DNA of 64,000 bases from NCBI RefSeq assembly GCF_965232925.1, contig NZ_CBDDRA010000011.1, positions 100,201-164,200 on the forward strand, read 5' to 3'. Origin of the DNA: Tumidithrix helvetica. GTDB lineage: Bacteria; Cyanobacteriota; Cyanobacteriia; Pseudanabaenales; Pseudanabaenaceae. The notes under the pieces are model-generated. The model saw nothing but the letters and a program-made list of their open reading frames with translations, did not search any database and had not been told where the DNA came from. This document shows, in pieces, positions 28,504 to 37,260 of the stretch. Each line of letters begins with the position of its first letter. The stretch's first letter is position 1. A program made the translations under genes and the position numbers.

Positions 28504-29199
28504 ATGCCCGATTTCCCAGATTCTCAGCAGAAACTTCTTTCCGCACCTTTCTTCTTAGGGCTACCAGAAGCTGCTTCAGCTCGTGCCACAGCTCATATGG
28601 TGGCAAGATCGCATCCTGCCGATCAGGTGATTCTTTTGGAAAACGATTGGGGCAACTCGGTCTATTTTATTCTAAGTGGTTGGGTTAAGATCCGCACCTA
28701 TAACCTTGATGGCAAAGAGGTTACGCTTAATATTCTGGGGTTTGGTGAAATGTTTGGCGAGATGGCTCCCCTCGATCAAGTCCCCCGTTCCACAGACGTA
28801 ATTACACTAACGCCTTCCACAATCGGTAGCTTACCTGCTTCCGACTTTGTGCGGCTGATTGAGACTGAACCGATCGCTGGCATCCATCTGGCGCGGTTAA
28901 TGGCAAAACGGCTGAGACAGGTAAATCGTCGCCTGCGGTTGCGGGAAGCAGACAGTACCTCACGGGTTGCCGATGTCTTACTCTTCCTTGCTGAAGGTCA
29001 AGGTATTAGAGATAGCGCAGGGTTTTTAGAAATTCCGAATTTACCCCATCGCGAACTGAGCAGCCTCAGCGGTCTAGCTAGAGAAACCGTTACAAGGGTT
29101 TTGGGTAAATTAGAGCGCAAAAATCTGATTCAGCGAGATCCGCACCGAGATGTACTCTGCATCACAAATCCGCAAGGCTTAGAAGCTTTGATGGTCTAG
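28504..29199 (+). CDS. Crp/Fnr-family transcription regulator
   Basis: 231 residues. A cyclic-nucleotide-binding-type beta barrel occupies about 20-135 (FILSGWVKIRTYNLDGKEV, LGFGEMFGEMAPLDQVPRS). A dimerisation helix and a helix-turn-helix domain near 160-225 follow (LPHRELSSLSGLARETVTRV, then LERKNLIQRD). No Cys cluster for oxygen sensing is seen, so it is not a classical FNR. Phosphate-cassette residues are changed from the cAMP-binding consensus, so the ligand is unknown. It is operonic with the TerB-like gene. The stop codon lies inside a 109-bp inverted-repeat element, so its 3' end was created or moved by that insertion. Confidence 0.87.
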   Translation: MPDFPDSQQKLLSAPFFLGLPEAASARATAHMVARSHPADQVILLENDWGNSVYFILSGWVKIRTYNLDGKEVTLNILGFGEMFGEMAPLDQVPRSTDVITLTPSTIGSLPASDFVRLIETEPIAGIHLARLMAKRLRQVNRRLRLREADSTSRVADVLLFLAEGQGIRDSAGFLEIPNLPHRELSSLSGLARETVTRVLGKLERKNLIQRDPHRDVLCITNPQGLEALMV

Positions 29200-29304
29200 C
29201 GTTCTGTCAAGAATTTTTTGAGGGTTTTCAACTCCTCAAAAAGCACACCCAAAAAGTTTTCTAGATTCCTTATACTCATCAACTAATCGTTGACGGACTA
29301 CTAG
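29196..29304 (-). mobile_element. 109-bp inverted-repeat element (MITE-like), copy 2
   Basis: On the plus strand it begins CTAGCGTTCTGTC and ends GACGGACTACTAG; these ends match in 10 of 13 positions as inverted repeats. It is the reverse complement of the element at 11805-11913, of equal length and with about a dozen differences. The TAG stop of the Crp/Fnr gene is part of its terminal CTAG, and an internal hairpin with A/T tracts follows and may terminate transcription. Confidence 0.8.
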
Positions 29305-29411
29305 GTTGCGAGCGATTGATAGGCTAACTGCGGGTGAAATCAACCGCAAAATGGCTGTATGTAAAAATTCTTGTTATGATGTAGCACGTTGTTGGTGCAT
29401 GAGGAGTATAA

Positions 29412-30794
29412 ATGCTGAGTCCAGTTGATTTCAGCGGTAGACCGTTTCACTTTATTGGTATTGGTGGCATCGGGATGTCTGCGATCGCTCATATCTTAGT
29501 GAAACAGGGGTTTTCAGTATCTGGATCAGACTTAAATACAAACCGAGTCACGGCACAATTACAGGAACTAGGCGTAAATATTTTTCAAGGGCATCACGCC
29601 GAAAACATCGACCCCAAAAACCCGCCCCAAGTGGTTTGTTCGACAGCGATCGGTCAGCAAAATCCTGAATTTCAAGCAGCGACCTTGCTAGGATTGCCGA
29701 TTTTACATCGCTCGGACTTACTAGCGGCTCTGATCGGTCGATATAAAAGTATTGCTGTCGCTGGGACGCATGGTAAAACCACGACCAGCAGTTTAGTTAG
29801 CTACCTATTTTTAAAAGCCAACCTCGATCCAACCATCATCGTGGGTGGAGAAGTGGGTGCTTGGCAAGGCAATGCCCGACTAGGACTGGGAGCCTATCTG
29901 GTTGCTGAAGCCGATGAGTCCGATGGCTCACTGGTTAAGTTCGCGCCCCATGTTGGTGCGATCACAAATATCGAACTCGACCATCCCGATCATTACGATA
30001 GTGTCGAGCAGGTGATTGCGATTTTTCAAGAATTCGCTCAACGCTGTCAGGTTGTCGTCGGTTGTCTTGATTGTCCCAACGTGAGATCGCACATTCGATC
30101 GGATATTACCTATAGCCTGTCCGATCCAAAGGCAGATTATACGGTGACAGAGGTGGAATACCTAGCTGGCAATACCAAAGCCGTTGTCTTAGAAAAGGGC
30201 AAGCCCCTCGGTCAAATTTCGCTACAAATTTTAGGTCAGCATAACTTGAGTAATGCCCTCGCCGCGATCGCAGTGGCGCGATATGTCGGCATCGAGTGGG
30301 CAGATATAGAGGCAGCGCTACCAGAGTTTATTGGGGCAAATCGTCGGTTTGAGGTAAAAGGCAGACAGGATGGCATTATCTTTGTGGATGACTACGCGCA
30401 CCATCCCAGTGAAATCCTTGCCACGCTGGCTTCGGCAAAGCGGCAGAGTCAAAGCAAGGTTATAGCCATTTTTCAACCGCACCGTTATAGCCGCACTACG
30501 AGGTTTTTAACTGAGTTTAGTCAGGCATTTGGGGATGCCGATCGCGTTATCGTCACGGATATTTATGCGGCGGGTGAGCGCAATGAAACCAATATCACGG
30601 GGCAAGAAGTAGCCGATGCGATCGCGACTTTTCATCCTGATGTGCATTATCAAGACTCTCTGAGTGCGGTTCAAGCTTTTTTAGTTAAAAATCTAAAAGC
30701 GGGCGATTTGGCAATTTTTCTAGGGGCAGGCAATCTCAACCAAATTATTGCACCGACGATTCAAGCAATGGCGGCCTGCTGTCCCTCAAAATAG
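29412..30794 (+). CDS. murC: UDP-N-acetylmuramate--L-alanine ligase
   Basis: Cytoplasmic ligase adding L-Ala to UDP-MurNAc in peptidoglycan synthesis. 460 residues: N-terminal nucleotide-sugar domain (HFIGIGGIGMSAIAHIL), central ATP domain with the P-loop VAGTHGKTTTSS and the ITNIELDHPDHYDS segment, and a C-terminal domain with ANRRFEVKG, DDYAHHPSE and FQPHRYSRT. A GAGGAG-like ribosome-binding site (ATGAGGAGTATAA) precedes the ATG. It is followed 42 bp later by murB, a pairing common in bacteria. Confidence 0.97.
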   Translation: MLSPVDFSGRPFHFIGIGGIGMSAIAHILVKQGFSVSGSDLNTNRVTAQLQELGVNIFQGHHAENIDPKNPPQVVCSTAIGQQNPEFQAATLLGLPILHRSDLLAALIGRYKSIAVAGTHGKTTTSSLVSYLFLKANLDPTIIVGGEVGAWQGNARLGLGAYLVAEADESDGSLVKFAPHVGAITNIELDHPDHYDSVEQVIAIFQEFAQRCQVVVGCLDCPNVRSHIRSDITYSLSDPKADYTVTEVEYLAGNTKAVVLEKGKPLGQISLQILGQHNLSNALAAIAVARYVGIEWADIEAALPEFIGANRRFEVKGRQDGIIFVDDYAHHPSEILATLASAKRQSQSKVIAIFQPHRYSRTTRFLTEFSQAFGDADRVIVTDIYAAGERNETNITGQEVADAIATFHPDVHYQDSLSAVQAFLVKNLKAGDLAIFLGAGNLNQIIAPTIQAMAACCPSK

Positions 30795-30836
30795 AGCACC
30801 CAAACCTATCTCCAATCCATCAATTTAGTCCTGGGT

Positions 30837-31760
30837 ATGATTACCGATTTGCCAGCCGATCTTAAAATCTCAGCCGATGTACCTCTAGCCAGTCTGACAT
30901 CGATGCGCGTCGGTGGTCCTGCCGAATGGTTTATCTCACCGCGTCACACAGCGGAACTGGCAGCTAGTTTGGTCTGGGCAAGGGAAAAGAATTTGCCCAT
31001 TACGCTGATTGGTGCGGGTAGTAACTTATTGATCAGCGATCGCGGCTTACCTGGCTTAGTGATTTGCACGCGCTACCTGAGAGGGTTTGAGCTTGACGAG
31101 CAAACTGGGAAATTGACCGCTGCGGCGGGTGAACCTGTCGCAAGACTGGCTTGGCAAGCAGCAGCAAAGGGCTGGGCTGGGTTTGAGTGGGCTGTGGGTA
31201 TCCCAGGTACAGTGGGTGGTTTGGTGATTATGAATGCAGGGGCTCAGGGTGGCTGTGCGGCGGACTGCGTGATCGGCACCGAGACAGTTGATACGACTGG
31301 GCAGATCGAGCAACTCACACCCGATGACTTGAACTTTAGCTACCGTAGTTCGTCATTGCAATACAGTGACGAGGATGCGATCGCGGGTAAAATCATGCGA
31401 ATTGTCACTGGGGCAACGATTCAACTTACCCCGGGCTTCGAACCTGAAAAAATTACAGCAGTGACCTCTGACCACCTTAAATATAGGCATACAACCCAGC
31501 CTTATAACTTACCGAGTTGCGGCAGTGTGTTTCGGAATCCCTATCCCCATGCAGCGGCAAGACTGATCGAGCAAGCGGGTTTAAAGGGATACCAGATTGG
31601 TAACGCTCAAGTGGCTCAACTCCATGCCAATTTCATCCTCAATCGCGGTGGTGCTACGGCCAACGACATTTTTCAATTAATTCAATACATTAAAGCCAAA
31701 GTAAAGCAGCAATGGTCGGTAGATCTAGAAACCGAAGTCAAGATGCTAGGTCATTTCTAA
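30837..31760 (+). CDS. murB: UDP-N-acetylenolpyruvoylglucosamine reductase
   Basis: FAD enzyme that reduces UDP-GlcNAc-enolpyruvate to UDP-MurNAc. 307 residues. The FAD domain shows TSMRVGGPAEWF, GAGSNLLISDRG and GIPGTVGG. The active-site Arg lies in SYRSSSLQ and the catalytic Ser in CGSVFRNP. LKGYQIGNAQVAQLHANFI and the catalytic Glu in DLETEVKMLG are near the end. This is the type II form, lacking the extra loop seen in E. coli. Likely cotranscribed with murC. Confidence 0.96.
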   Translation: MITDLPADLKISADVPLASLTSMRVGGPAEWFISPRHTAELAASLVWAREKNLPITLIGAGSNLLISDRGLPGLVICTRYLRGFELDEQTGKLTAAAGEPVARLAWQAAAKGWAGFEWAVGIPGTVGGLVIMNAGAQGGCAADCVIGTETVDTTGQIEQLTPDDLNFSYRSSSLQYSDEDAIAGKIMRIVTGATIQLTPGFEPEKITAVTSDHLKYRHTTQPYNLPSCGSVFRNPYPHAAARLIEQAGLKGYQIGNAQVAQLHANFILNRGGATANDIFQLIQYIKAKVKQQWSVDLETEVKMLGHF

Positions 31761-31804
31761 GCTCGATCTTTTCAAAATTAGAATTTTTGATGTATTTACC
31801 CTAC

Positions 31805-31833
31805 TTGACAAATCGGATGGGGATCGGTCATTA
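31805..31833 (+). promoter_or_regulatory. Candidate psbA promoter
   Basis: A consensus TTGACA at 31805-31810 is followed after 17 bp by TCATTA, a weak -10. The position about 100 nt before the psbA ATG suits a psbA promoter with a leader. The weak -10 makes this tentative. Confidence 0.4.
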
Positions 31834-31876
31834 GACAGAGATCGATCGGATGTATTTACAAAAATCCTTAGATCCT

Positions 31877-31892
31877 CTACCTTAGTAGGTAG
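31877..31892 (+). promoter_or_regulatory. Hairpin in the psbA leader
   Basis: CTACCTTAGTAGGTAG can form a 6-bp stem with a 4-nt loop inside the predicted 5' untranslated region, about 46 nt before the ATG. psbA leaders are known sites of mRNA stability control in cyanobacteria. A function here is inference. Confidence 0.4.
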
Positions 31893-31937
31893 GGTGAAAG
31901 CCCAGATAAATACTTAATTCATTAGGAATCATTCAAC

Positions 31938-33020
31938 ATGACCACTACAGTACAAAGACGCGAAAGCGTTAGTCTGTGGGATCAATTTTGCAACTGGATT
32001 ACCAGTACTGAAAACCGCCTCTATGTAGGTTGGTTTGGCGTATTGATGATCCCTTGCTTGATCGCTGCAACTTCATGCTTCGTCATTGCCTTCATTGCCG
32101 CACCTCCCGTTGACATCGACGGTATTCGCGAACCCGTATCAGGCTCCTTGCTATACGGCAACAACATGATCTCTGGCGCGGTTGTACCTTCCTCTAACGC
32201 CATTGGCTTGCACTTTTACCCTATTTGGGAAGCAGACAGCCTTGACGAGTGGCTCTACAACGGTGGTCCTTACCAGTTTGTAGTTTTCCACTTCATCATC
32301 GGCATTTGCTGCTGGATGGGTCGTGAGTGGGAACTCAGCTACCGTCTAGGTATGCGTCCTTGGATCGCTGTAGCTTACAGCGCTCCTGTTGCTGCTGCTC
32401 TAGCTGTTTTCTTGATTTATCCTTTGGGTCAAGGTAGCTTCTCTGATGGTATGCCTTTGGGTATCTCTGGTACGTTCAACTTCATGATCGTATTCCAAGC
32501 CGAACACAATATCCTGATGCACCCCTTCCACATGTTGGGCGTAGCAGGCGTATTCGGTGGCAGCTTATTCAGCGCCATGCACGGTTCGCTCGTAACCTCC
32601 AGCCTCATTCGTGAGACCACCGAGAACGAGTCCGCCAACGCAGGATACAAATTTGGACAAGAAGAAGAAACCTACAACATCGTTGCAGCCCACGGCTACT
32701 TCGGTCGTTTGATCTTCCAATATGCTTCATTCAACAACAGCCGTAGCTTGCACTTCTTCTTGGCACTATGGCCAGTAGTCGGCATCTGGTTCACCGCTTT
32801 GGGCGTCAGCACCATGGCATTCAACCTAAACGGCTTCAACTTCAACCAATCGATCCAAGACAGCGAAGGACGCGTCGTACCTAGCTGGGCAGACGTAATC
32901 AACCGCGCTAACTTGGGTATGGAAGTCATGCACGAAAGAAATGCACACAACTTCCCTCTCGACTTGGCTGCTGTTAATGTTTCTCCAGTTGCTCTAACGG
33001 CTCCTGCGATCGAAGGCTAA
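31938..33020 (+). CDS. psbA: Photosystem II D1 protein
   Basis: Core reaction-centre subunit in the thylakoid membrane, binding the oxygen-evolving cluster, Tyr-Z, P680 chlorophyll and the QB quinone. The 360 residues have five membrane helices. Key residues are in place: Asp170, Glu189, His190, His198, and the C-terminal His332, Glu333, His337, Asp342 and Ala344. Cleavage by CtpA after Ala344 would remove a 16-residue tail (AVNVSPVALTAPAIEG). Residue 130 is Glu (MGREWEL), as in high-light D1 variants; low-light variants carry Gln. Expressed alone, with a strong terminator behind. Other psbA copies are likely elsewhere in the genome. Confidence 0.98.
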   Translation: MTTTVQRRESVSLWDQFCNWITSTENRLYVGWFGVLMIPCLIAATSCFVIAFIAAPPVDIDGIREPVSGSLLYGNNMISGAVVPSSNAIGLHFYPIWEADSLDEWLYNGGPYQFVVFHFIIGICCWMGREWELSYRLGMRPWIAVAYSAPVAAALAVFLIYPLGQGSFSDGMPLGISGTFNFMIVFQAEHNILMHPFHMLGVAGVFGGSLFSAMHGSLVTSSLIRETTENESANAGYKFGQEEETYNIVAAHGYFGRLIFQYASFNNSRSLHFFLALWPVVGIWFTALGVSTMAFNLNGFNFNQSIQDSEGRVVPSWADVINRANLGMEVMHERNAHNFPLDLAAVNVSPVALTAPAIEG

Positions 33021-33046
33021 TCGTTTCCTAAACTCGATTAATCTTC

Positions 33047-33079
33047 AAAAAAGACCTCCCCTAGTGGGAGGTCTTTTTT
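33047..33079 (+). terminator. psbA terminator
   Basis: AAAAGACCTCCC and GGGAGGTCTTTT pair around CTAGT, with a run of T after the stem. It lies 26 bp beyond the psbA stop. Confidence 0.9.
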
Positions 33080-33162
33080 GATTGGATAGGCGATCGCAAC
33101 ATGAAATTTCCGCGATCGCCTTTATCATAGGAAAATCAAACCATACTTGGTGAGGCGGCAGC

Positions 33163-36009
33163 ATGGTGGACGGTTGGTTGGTATTTGCTGGATTGACGGA
33201 ACTCGCAAAAGAGGTTCTCGGCAAGCTTGGCGAGGAGGTGCTCAAAGACTACGTTAAGGATCTTTTTAAAGATAGCCTCAAAGGTGCGGTCGCATCGCTG
33301 GAGCCAAAAGCCAAGCTCAAGGTAATTGCTGAGGCACTCAACGAGTTTGTCAGAATTGTGGAAACAGCTCTATATAACTCAGAGGATGAGGATCTTACCG
33401 AAGCGATCGTCAGAGATTCCTATTCTGCCTATCTCGTGCCGTTTTTGCGGGAAGCACGCATACGCGAGATCTTGGTCAAGCCCTTCGATCGCCAGTGTCG
33501 CAGTTTCGACGATCGCCAAGTAGCGACATTGGCAACCTGCTGGGACGAGTTACCCGCAAAACTGAAACCCACCAAATTCAATCCCTTTCGTTCCATGCCC
33601 CAAGGATTTAACTGGGCAGATGTGGCGCGAGATTACGTCAAAGCCGTGAAGACACTGGTGAAAAAGAATGCCGAACTGAGGGCAATTCTAGAAGCAGAAA
33701 ACCTTGAGGCGATCGCGGACAGTTTGCAAGCCACACAACCGATTGTGGCAGGATTCGATCTGGGGCAGTACCGTCGGGTATTGCGGCAGCGTTATGGCAA
33801 TCTCGAACTGGAAACCCTCGATCTCTATGCCGAACATGCGGGTATGGAACTGTGGAGAATCTTTATTCCCCAAAATGCCCGTGAAGTCCATCGCGCCTTG
33901 CCTAAGTTTTTTGAACTGCCCAGAGATCTGCTCCAGCAATGGCTAGAAAGTGGGGAGATGGATGCAGAGATGGCAACGTGCGATCCGCGTGCCCTCGCAG
34001 AATTTCGCGAACAAGAAACTCGCCCCATTCTAGAGGTTTTGGCGGACGAGAAATGCCCGATCGCTGTGGTGCTAGGCGATCCAGGGGCGGGGAAATCGAC
34101 GCTGTTACGTTATTTGGCGGTGCGATGGGCGATCGCCGATCCGACCGAAAACACCCCATTGCCTCTGTTGGTGGAACTGCGCTCCTATGCCGAAAGCCGC
34201 AGGCAAAATCTATGCACAGGAATTTTAGATTTTTTCGATCGCGGCACCAATCTTCTCTGGCGCTGCGATCGCCATGTACTGCACGAGCGTCTGCAAGAAG
34301 ACAATGTGCTGGTGATGTTCGATGGGCTAGACGAGGAGTTCGATCAAGGGCGGCGCGAAAATCTAGTATCGGAGATCGTGCGGTTTGCCTCGGAGTATTC
34401 CAAGGCGCGAATTGTTGTAACCTCTCGCATTATTGGCTATAAGTTTCAGCGGTTTCGCGATGCTGGGTTTCGTCATTTCTTACTGCAAGATTTGGACGAA
34501 CCACAGATCGAGGAGTTTTCGCAAAAATGGCACGAGATTGCGTTTGCGGATGAGAGCAAACGGGCAGAGCGGCGCGATCGCTTACGCACTTCGATCTCAA
34601 ATTCTCGTTCTTTGCGAAATCTGGCGGGAAATCCTTTGCTGCTAACCATGATGGCGATTATCAACCGCAATCAAGAATTGCCGCGCGATCGCACGGATTT
34701 GTACGACCAAGCGGCGCGGGTGCTGCTGTACCAGTGGGACGTGCAACGCGCCCTCGAAGATGCGGAAATGCAGACAATCGACTATGCCGATAAGCGGGCG
34801 ATGTTGCGTCTGGTTGCCCATAAAATGCAAGCCAGCGACAAAGGACTGGCGGGCAATATCATGCATGGTGAAGAGATCGAAGAGATTTTCTTTGGCTATC
34901 TCGCAGCCAAGGGGTTCTCTGACCCCAAGGGCAAGGCATGGAAAATTCGCGATCGCTTGCGCTGTCGTAACTTCATTCTCTGCGATCAAGGCGGCGATTA
35001 TTACGGCTTTGTGCATCGCACGTTTTTAGAATATTTTTGCGCTACGGAGTTTGCCGATCGCCTCAGCCGACGCGGACTCTCTGGTGGTATGGACGAAACC
35101 GAACTGGTGCGCGATGTGTTTGGACAACACTGGCAAGAGGAAGCATGGCATGAAGTCCTGCGTCTGATTGCTGGCTCGATCGCCCCAGAGTTTGCTGCAC
35201 AGGCGATCGAATATCTGTTAACCTGCAATCCCGCCATCCCCGAACATCGCAACGAAATCGGTCATCTGCAAAAGCAAGGCGTGACTCATTTGCTGCTCGC
35301 GGCAAGTCTCTTGGCAGAGGTGCGCGATCGCAATACGATTGCGGATACGGCAACCAAATTACTCGACACCATGAAAAGTCTCGCCGAGGCAACTCTTGGC
35401 GTTGAGGCAGCGATCGCGGTTGCCTCAGCCATGAAGCAAACATGGGGCGATGACCCCGCCGTAATGCGTTGGCTGAATACCTGCTCGGATGAGCCCATTC
35501 CCGATACGCTCGATGACCTTAGCTCTGACAAAGGTGTTGACTACAGCAAACTGCGCGACCTACTGGCAGCTTGCGAATGGCAAAAAGCCGACTATGAAAC
35601 CTATTTGGTGATGCTGCAAGTGGTTGGACGCAAAGAGGGCGACTGGATTCGGAGCGAGGAATTTGAAAAGTTTCCTTGCAAGGATCTGCACACGATCGAT
35701 CGCCTGTGGGTAAAATATAGCCAAGGTAAATTTGGCTTTAGCCAGCAAAAAACGATCTGGCTCAGCGTCGGCGGTAATCCTAAGGCTGATTTTGCAATCT
35801 ACCAAACGTTCAGCACACAGGTTGGGTGGTATTCCATCAACAATTTCATGAATTCAACCCAAATCTACGCCATGACAGCACACCTTGGACTCACATCCCA
35901 TCTCCCGTGGAACCCAAATCTACGCCATGACAGCACACCTTGGACTCACATCCCATCTCCCGTTGGGTATCTCCCGTGGCGTGGGTGGTGGGGTTTAAGG
36001 GATTTTTAG
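33163..36009 (+). CDS. NACHT NTPase with C-terminal GUN4 domain
   Basis: 948 residues. The helical N-terminal domain (1-270) resembles those preceding NACHT modules in cyanobacteria. The NACHT NTPase has Walker A GDPGAGKST (305-313) and Walker B LVMFDGLDE (Asp387, Asp390, Glu391), then GNPLLLTMMAI. A helical region follows, and a GUN4-type domain starts near 793 (YSKLRDLLAACEWQKAD, IDRLWVKYSQGKFGFSQQK). GUN4 domains bind porphyrins such as Mg-protoporphyrin. Bacterial NACHT proteins include anti-phage NLR-like sensors, so this may be a signalling or defence switch with a tetrapyrrole-binding or recognition end. The last about 35 residues are altered by a 55-bp tandem duplication. No partner effector gene is adjacent. 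Confidence 0.82.
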   Translation: MVDGWLVFAGLTELAKEVLGKLGEEVLKDYVKDLFKDSLKGAVASLEPKAKLKVIAEALNEFVRIVETALYNSEDEDLTEAIVRDSYSAYLVPFLREARIREILVKPFDRQCRSFDDRQVATLATCWDELPAKLKPTKFNPFRSMPQGFNWADVARDYVKAVKTLVKKNAELRAILEAENLEAIADSLQATQPIVAGFDLGQYRRVLRQRYGNLELETLDLYAEHAGMELWRIFIPQNAREVHRALPKFFELPRDLLQQWLESGEMDAEMATCDPRALAEFREQETRPILEVLADEKCPIAVVLGDPGAGKSTLLRYLAVRWAIADPTENTPLPLLVELRSYAESRRQNLCTGILDFFDRGTNLLWRCDRHVLHERLQEDNVLVMFDGLDEEFDQGRRENLVSEIVRFASEYSKARIVVTSRIIGYKFQRFRDAGFRHFLLQDLDEPQIEEFSQKWHEIAFADESKRAERRDRLRTSISNSRSLRNLAGNPLLLTMMAIINRNQELPRDRTDLYDQAARVLLYQWDVQRALEDAEMQTIDYADKRAMLRLVAHKMQASDKGLAGNIMHGEEIEEIFFGYLAAKGFSDPKGKAWKIRDRLRCRNFILCDQGGDYYGFVHRTFLEYFCATEFADRLSRRGLSGGMDETELVRDVFGQHWQEEAWHEVLRLIAGSIAPEFAAQAIEYLLTCNPAIPEHRNEIGHLQKQGVTHLLLAASLLAEVRDRNTIADTATKLLDTMKSLAEATLGVEAAIAVASAMKQTWGDDPAVMRWLNTCSDEPIPDTLDDLSSDKGVDYSKLRDLLAACEWQKADYETYLVMLQVVGRKEGDWIRSEEFEKFPCKDLHTIDRLWVKYSQGKFGFSQQKTIWLSVGGNPKADFAIYQTFSTQVGWYSINNFMNSTQIYAMTAHLGLTSHLPWNPNLRHDSTPWTHIPSPVGYLPWRGWWGLRDF
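35856..35965 (+). repeat. 55-bp tandem duplication in the GUN4-coding end
   Basis: Two adjacent 55-bp copies (35856-35910 and 35911-35965) differ only near the last bases. Since 55 is not a multiple of three, the second copy is read in another frame and the protein gains a different tail (ending WWGLRDF). Without the second copy the frame would run HLPLGISRGVGGGV and stop, closer to a GUN4 end. Confidence 0.9.
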
Positions 36010-36126
36010 GGAGGTCTCTTCTCTCTCGCAGAGACTTGTAGACTGTAGCACATAGGGCTTTTGCCAGTTTATCAAGATTTATTTCGATGCCTTTGAGGAC
36101 GAAACCATCAGTATTTCAGGGTTTTG

Positions 36127-36873
36127 TTATCTGGTACCGCAGGGTTGATATCCATTTGCCAAAATAAATTTTTCGGCGACCTGATGGACTTCATCTCGTC
36201 CTGCAATATCTGCGTCATCCCAAGGCAAACTCATCTGTCCTTTTGGTTTGGGTTTACCTCTGATCTTTAAGTCTGCTAACAGGCGACTGCCCCAGTGGTT
36301 TGTTCTTTCGGGTTTGGGCTTGGGTTTATACTTTTGGCAAAACAGACGGTACTTTGCCGCACAGGCTTCGAGCGTCGTTCCCAATTGCAAAAAGGCAGGA
36401 TGCCATTGTGTCAAACCATCATCGCCGAGTCGATCGTGGATGCCATAGTTGCTGAATTCATAAAAAAAGCCCTGTTGCATTCCTGCCGCTTTCGGATTCG
36501 CGTGGATATAGCGCAATGTATTCAAAGCGCGACGCTTGTCGCTGGTGAGAAACTCACTGCTGTGGTAACGCTTCTCCCAAAAATGTCCCGTGCGGTTCAG
36601 CATTCGGTTAAAGCACATGGCAGTGTACCAGTTCAACCAGTGCATGATTTTGGATAATTCTTCAGCCCGTGAGGGTTCGAGCAAATAGTGAATGTGGTTG
36701 CTCATAATGCAAAGTGCATAAAGCTTAAATGGATATTTTGCCTTTGCTCGATTGATGGCGTACAAGAGTACCTCTCGGCATTCCAAACGCGTCAGGCGAA
36801 ATTCCCGATTATTGCAACGCATGGTAACGTGGTAGCAAAATCCATCTTGCAGATTGCGTTTCTTTCTGGGCAT
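36127..36873 (-). CDS. REP-associated/IS200-like HUH transposase
   Basis: Single-strand DNA transposase of the Y1 (TnpA-REP, RAYT) type, about 248 residues. The metal-binding HUH motif is in SNHIHYLLEP, and the catalytic Tyr is in LRYIHANPKAAG. The basic start MPRKKRN with HVTMRCNNREFRL is typical of cyanobacterial members. I place the start at 36873, because AGGAGG lies 8 nt upstream; a longer frame to 36945 lacks this support. A basic C-terminal extension (KPKPKPERTNHWGS) suggests a domesticated RAYT, not a mobile IS605 enzyme. No tnpB is present. Confidence 0.85.
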   Translation of the reverse strand: MPRKKRNLQDGFCYHVTMRCNNREFRLTRLECREVLLYAINRAKAKYPFKLYALCIMSNHIHYLLEPSRAEELSKIMHWLNWYTAMCFNRMLNRTGHFWEKRYHSSEFLTSDKRRALNTLRYIHANPKAAGMQQGFFYEFSNYGIHDRLGDDGLTQWHPAFLQLGTTLEACAAKYRLFCQKYKPKPKPERTNHWGSRLLADLKIRGKPKPKGQMSLPWDDADIAGRDEVHQVAEKFILANGYQPCGTR

Positions 36874-36951
36874 AGCACCAAATCCTCCTGAATTGAAAGG
36901 CTCGTTGAGGTGATGCATTTGCCTAAATAGCTTTTGCATCCGCACAAAGAT

Positions 36952-37260
36952 TTACTTCAGGCATTCCCAATCCTCTTCATCCACGATTGGGCTAACAATA
37001 TCACCTAGAATTTCAACTTTCCCAGCTAGATGCGCTGGTGTTGTGCGCTTTGGCATTTTATTGGGGATTTCTCGATCGGGAGTAATTCCTTTTTGCTGTG
37101 CTTCAGCGTGATTTTCTGGGGAGACTGTTTGTAATGGAATAGAGATAGATTTGAGATAGAGGCTAACGATCGCTTCTAAGGCTTGACGATGTTCTAAAGT
37201 TGCGTTTTGGTATGCGTCAGCAATAGGTGCTTCGACTTCTAGGGTGATGGGTTTGAGCAT
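36952..37260 (-). CDS. Orphan antitoxin-like small protein
   Basis: 102 residues. The start (ITLEVEAPIADAYQNATLEHRQALEAIVSLYLK) resembles cyanobacterial antitoxin N-termini. The end (AGKVEILGDIVSPIVDEEDWECLK) resembles the terminal toxin-wrapping segment of small VapB/Phd-like or DUF2281 antitoxins. No toxin gene is adjacent: the next gene downstream is the transposase, 78 bp away. It may be a remnant or an orphan antitoxin. Assignment is from sequence character only. Confidence 0.5.
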   Translation of the reverse strand: MLKPITLEVEAPIADAYQNATLEHRQALEAIVSLYLKSISIPLQTVSPENHAEAQQKGITPDREIPNKMPKRTTPAHLAGKVEILGDIVSPIVDEEDWECLK

